Below are positions 61,947 to 64,000 of a DNA stretch of 64,000 nt, one piece after another. The stretch is from an uncultured Dokdonia sp. (GTDB taxonomy: Bacteria > Bacteroidota > Bacteroidia > Flavobacteriales > Flavobacteriaceae), in contig NZ_CANLNH010000001.1 in NCBI RefSeq assembly GCF_947492535.1, positions 62,001-126,000 of the forward strand, written 5' to 3'. The first letter of the stretch is position 1, and every line of letters starts with the position of its first letter. A model generated the notes under the pieces. It ran no database searches and had not been told where the DNA came from. It worked only from the letters and a program-made list of their open reading frames with translations. Both the position numbers and the translations under genes were made by a program.

Positions 61947-62945
61947 TTAAATACCTCCTTCTCCATTATCATCTTCTTCAGGAGGTTTTGGAAGGTTGTT
62001 TGCTTTGTTTTTACGAGCAGCTGTAATAGAATCTTTTCTTGCTTTACGTGCCTGTAAAATAGAATCTTTTCTTTTTTGACGCTCTGCTAATATTTTTTCT
62101 TGTCTTGCTTTCTTTTCTTCTGCTGTCAAAGGGGCTGGTCTCCCTGATTTTTCTCTAGCAGCAGCTTTCACAGCAGCAATCGAATCTTTCTTTTTTTGAC
62201 GCTCAGCAAGGATACGCTGTCTTCTTTCTTCAAATGCTTTGTTACGTGCTTCTTTTTCTTCTTCACGTTGTTTTGCTTTTTCCTCTATTAAGGCTTCTCT
62301 TTCTGCTTTCTTGTCGTCTATTGCTTTCTGACGTGCTTGTGTCGCTTTATCTTGTTCTACTGTTTTTGCTTCGTCTCTATCAAAAGATTTTTCTTCTTTC
62401 TTACTATTTATTTGTTTACGTTTTGCAGATCTAGTAATACTTCTTAATACTTGATCACTCATATCAAGACGATCTGCCACATAAAGTACACCTGCTTCTT
62501 TCTTTGTTAAAACAACATCGTATTTCTTGTTTTTAGAAATTTCTTGTACGGCATTAAAAACTTGATCTTGTATAGGCTCTATTAATTGACGTTTTTGAAT
62601 AGCCAAATCTCCTTCGGGTCCAAAACGTTTTTGTTGATATTCAAAAATCTGCTCTTCTTCATAAGTGATCTCTTCTTCACGCTCTTCTATCAATTCTTTT
62701 GTAAGCAATACACGTTCATTTTGTAATTGCTTTTTCATTTCCTCTATCTCTCCTATCTTTTTTTCGATTTCACTCTTCCATTTTTTAACCTTAGAGTCTA
62801 ATTGCGAAGATGCTTCTTGATATTCAGGTACATTTTCAAGTATGTAGTCCATGTTTATATAGCCTACACGGATACCACGTTGTGCCTGCGCAACAAGGCT
62901 TACTAAAAAAAGTGATGCAAAAAAGAAAAAAACTTTTGTTTTCAT
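61947..62945 (-). CDS. OmpH/Skp family protein with extended charged C-terminus
   Basis: 332-residue Skp-like protein. Seen: signal peptide (VFFFFASLFLVSLVAQAQ), IRVGYINMDYILENVPEYQEA, coiled coil (LDSKVKKWKSEIEKKIGEIEE), KYDVVLTKKEAGVLYVADRL, then about 150 residues of Lys/Glu/Arg-rich helix with repeated ILAERQKKKDSIAA/ILAERQKRKDSIL units, and a Pro/Glu-rich end. The repeated tail is unusual against the short Skp form next door. It lies between bamA and the shorter Skp gene, the normal flavobacterial order. Confidence 0.94.
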   Translation of the reverse strand: MKTKVFFFFASLFLVSLVAQAQRGIRVGYINMDYILENVPEYQEASSQLDSKVKKWKSEIEKKIGEIEEMKKQLQNERVLLTKELIEEREEEITYEEEQIFEYQQKRFGPEGDLAIQKRQLIEPIQDQVFNAVQEISKNKKYDVVLTKKEAGVLYVADRLDMSDQVLRSITRSAKRKQINSKKEEKSFDRDEAKTVEQDKATQARQKAIDDKKAEREALIEEKAKQREEEKEARNKAFEERRQRILAERQKKKDSIAAVKAAAREKSGRPAPLTAEEKKARQEKILAERQKRKDSILQARKARKDSITAARKNKANNLPKPPEEDDNGEGGI

Positions 62946-62983
62946 ATTTGGTTATAATAGCGTTAGAAATAATCGTGCCAAAA

Positions 62984-64000
62984 TTAAAACTGCTGTCCTA
63001 TGATAAAGTGCGTTTCCCATCCGTTTGGCTGTATTAGCCCAGGTATAGGATCGAATCCATATCCAAAATCAAGCCCCAATAATCCAAAGGCAGGCATAAA
63101 TATACGAATTCCTGCACCAGCAGATCTATTCAATTGAAACGGATTATAATCTCTAAAATTGTCATAAGTTGCTCCTCCTTCTATAAAAGCTAGTGTATAA
63201 ATGGTTGCAGCTTGGCTAAATGTTACTGGATAACGTAATTCTAAACTAAATTTATTGTAAATAGTAGCACCATCATTATTGTTTGCTGTTGTAGCAGCTC
63301 CTCTATCTAAAGGAGTTACAGATTGGTTAGGATATCCTCTTAAACGAATGATCTCACGACCATCTAATGCAAACCCTCCTAGTCCATCTCCTCCTAAGAA
63401 AAAGCGCTCAAATGGAGGGATACCTCTATCATTATTATAAGCACCTAGCCATCCAAATTCAACATTAGATTGTAAAACAAATTTACCTGGAAGGCTTGTG
63501 TACCACTTTCCGTCAAATTTAATTTTGTAAAATTCTAAAAAGTTGAAACGTTCTTGATCTATCTCTGCTAATGCATCTGAATCTTGATTTTCTACCGCAA
63601 CTTCTCTGTCTGCTGCTAGTGCTTCATAATCTGTATTATTAAATAATGAGTATGGAGGCGTTAATTTTGCGGTAAGATTCCATCGGGAACCACTAGTCGG
63701 GAAAATAGGGTTTGTGGAAGTATTATTTCTGCTAAGACCAATAGTATATCCTAAGTTTACAGAAGATCCATTTCCAAACGTAAATAATCCTGTATTAAAA
63801 TTCTTAAGATTAAAGTTTTGGTAACTAATAGCGTGTGATAAAGTAAATCTTGGATCTGGCCAGTTTAGAACTTTTGCTATACCAATAGAACCTCCAGTAA
63901 TAATATTTCTACTATCTCTATTTACACGATCTCTAGCACTCGTAGCTAAGTTGTTAAATTGGAATTGTATGGTATGAGATAATGATACAGATAGCTGTAC
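62984..64000 (-). CDS. bamA: outer-membrane assembly factor BamA, C-terminal part (truncated by window)
   Basis: The frame is open from the window end to a stop at 62984, 338 residues of the C-terminal beta-barrel. Seen: SLSHTIQFQFNNLATSARDR at the visible start, FPTSGSRWNLTAKLTPPYSL, a typical Omp85 segment near the barrel's lid loop region, FLGGDGLGGFALDGREIIRL, and the C-terminal GWETHFIIGQQF with its terminal Phe. It is read on the minus strand just ahead of the two OmpH genes. The POTRA domains are outside the window. Confidence 0.95.
   Translation of the reverse strand, partial: VQLSVSLSHTIQFQFNNLATSARDRVNRDSRNIITGGSIGIAKVLNWPDPRFTLSHAISYQNFNLKNFNTGLFTFGNGSSVNLGYTIGLSRNNTSTNPIFPTSGSRWNLTAKLTPPYSLFNNTDYEALAADREVAVENQDSDALAEIDQERFNFLEFYKIKFDGKWYTSLPGKFVLQSNVEFGWLGAYNNDRGIPPFERFFLGGDGLGGFALDGREIIRLRGYPNQSVTPLDRGAATTANNNDGATIYNKFSLELRYPVTFSQAATIYTLAFIEGGATYDNFRDYNPFQLNRSAGAGIRIFMPAFGLLGLDFGYGFDPIPGLIQPNGWETHFIIGQQF

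Noticed and set aside
1-64000. tRNA, rRNA, prophage, insertion sequences or defence systems
   Set aside because: No cloverleaf-like or ribosomal RNA segment, no transposase, integrase, phage or nuclease-defence protein was seen on either strand.

Overview
The window is about 64 kb of AT-rich (roughly one third GC) bacterial chromosome from a member of the Flavobacteriaceae (Bacteroidota). The evidence is a chain of lineage-typical genes: the Alternative Complex III plus caa3-type oxidase cluster, the maeB-ruvA-sprA-gcvH-vanZ-tonB-remB gliding/type IX secretion neighbourhood, a PorP/SprF protein, LytS/LytTR signalling, and promoters of the TTG/TAnnTTTG type. A genus such as Dokdonia is possible but is only a guess. 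I saw no rRNA, tRNA, CRISPR array, prophage or insertion sequence. Almost everything is core genome.

Layout. 1-6441: end of actC, then actD, actE, actF, coxB and coxA, i.e. quinol to cytochrome c to oxygen electron transfer, closed by a clear terminator. 6631-10004: ruvB, a cytochrome P450 and queG. 10158-16943: a sugar operon of two MFS transporters, a GH37 trehalase, a GH100/debranching-like glycosidase and a PfkB kinase, with a LacI-type operator candidate upstream. 17017-32341: maeB, ruvA, the 2,522-residue secretion channel sprA, gcvH, a VanZ protein, two tandem TonB-like proteins and remB. 32464-35184: an SRPBCC/ArsR pair with two operator copies, a small lipoprotein, a thioredoxin and an MBL-fold hydrolase.

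35344-41031: the second cytochrome oxidase locus (heme O synthase, two subunit III proteins, subunit IV, a cysteine-free SCO-like protein, true SCO, DUF420 and a small CxxC membrane protein). 41221-49089: a MacB-type ABC exporter operon with two adaptors around a TolC protein, ending in tsaB. 49163-53554 (minus strand): MscS channel, a DUF255 thioredoxin lipoprotein, dodecin and an Nfu protein. 54047-60487: PorP/SprF, OmpA lipoprotein, VWA protein, TPR histidine kinase and LytTR regulator. 60491-64000 (minus): murI, two Skp/OmpH chaperones and the C-terminal part of bamA.

The most striking signal that gene annotation does not explain is a highly iterated palindrome, core TTTCGCGAAA, usually extended to TACGCTTTCGCGAAAGCGTA. 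It occurs 15 times here, seven times between genes and eight times inside coding sequences. In the genes it is read in all three of its open frames and never breaks a frame. In one small protein it supplies the predicted signal-peptide cleavage site. Other points of interest are a 21-bp-phased direct repeat that looks like a LytTR operator, a heptamer repeat in the ribosome-binding region of a glycosidase gene, a DNA-repair-type HhH domain on a respiratory membrane protein, and a TonB-type domain duplicated and apparently fused to RemB.
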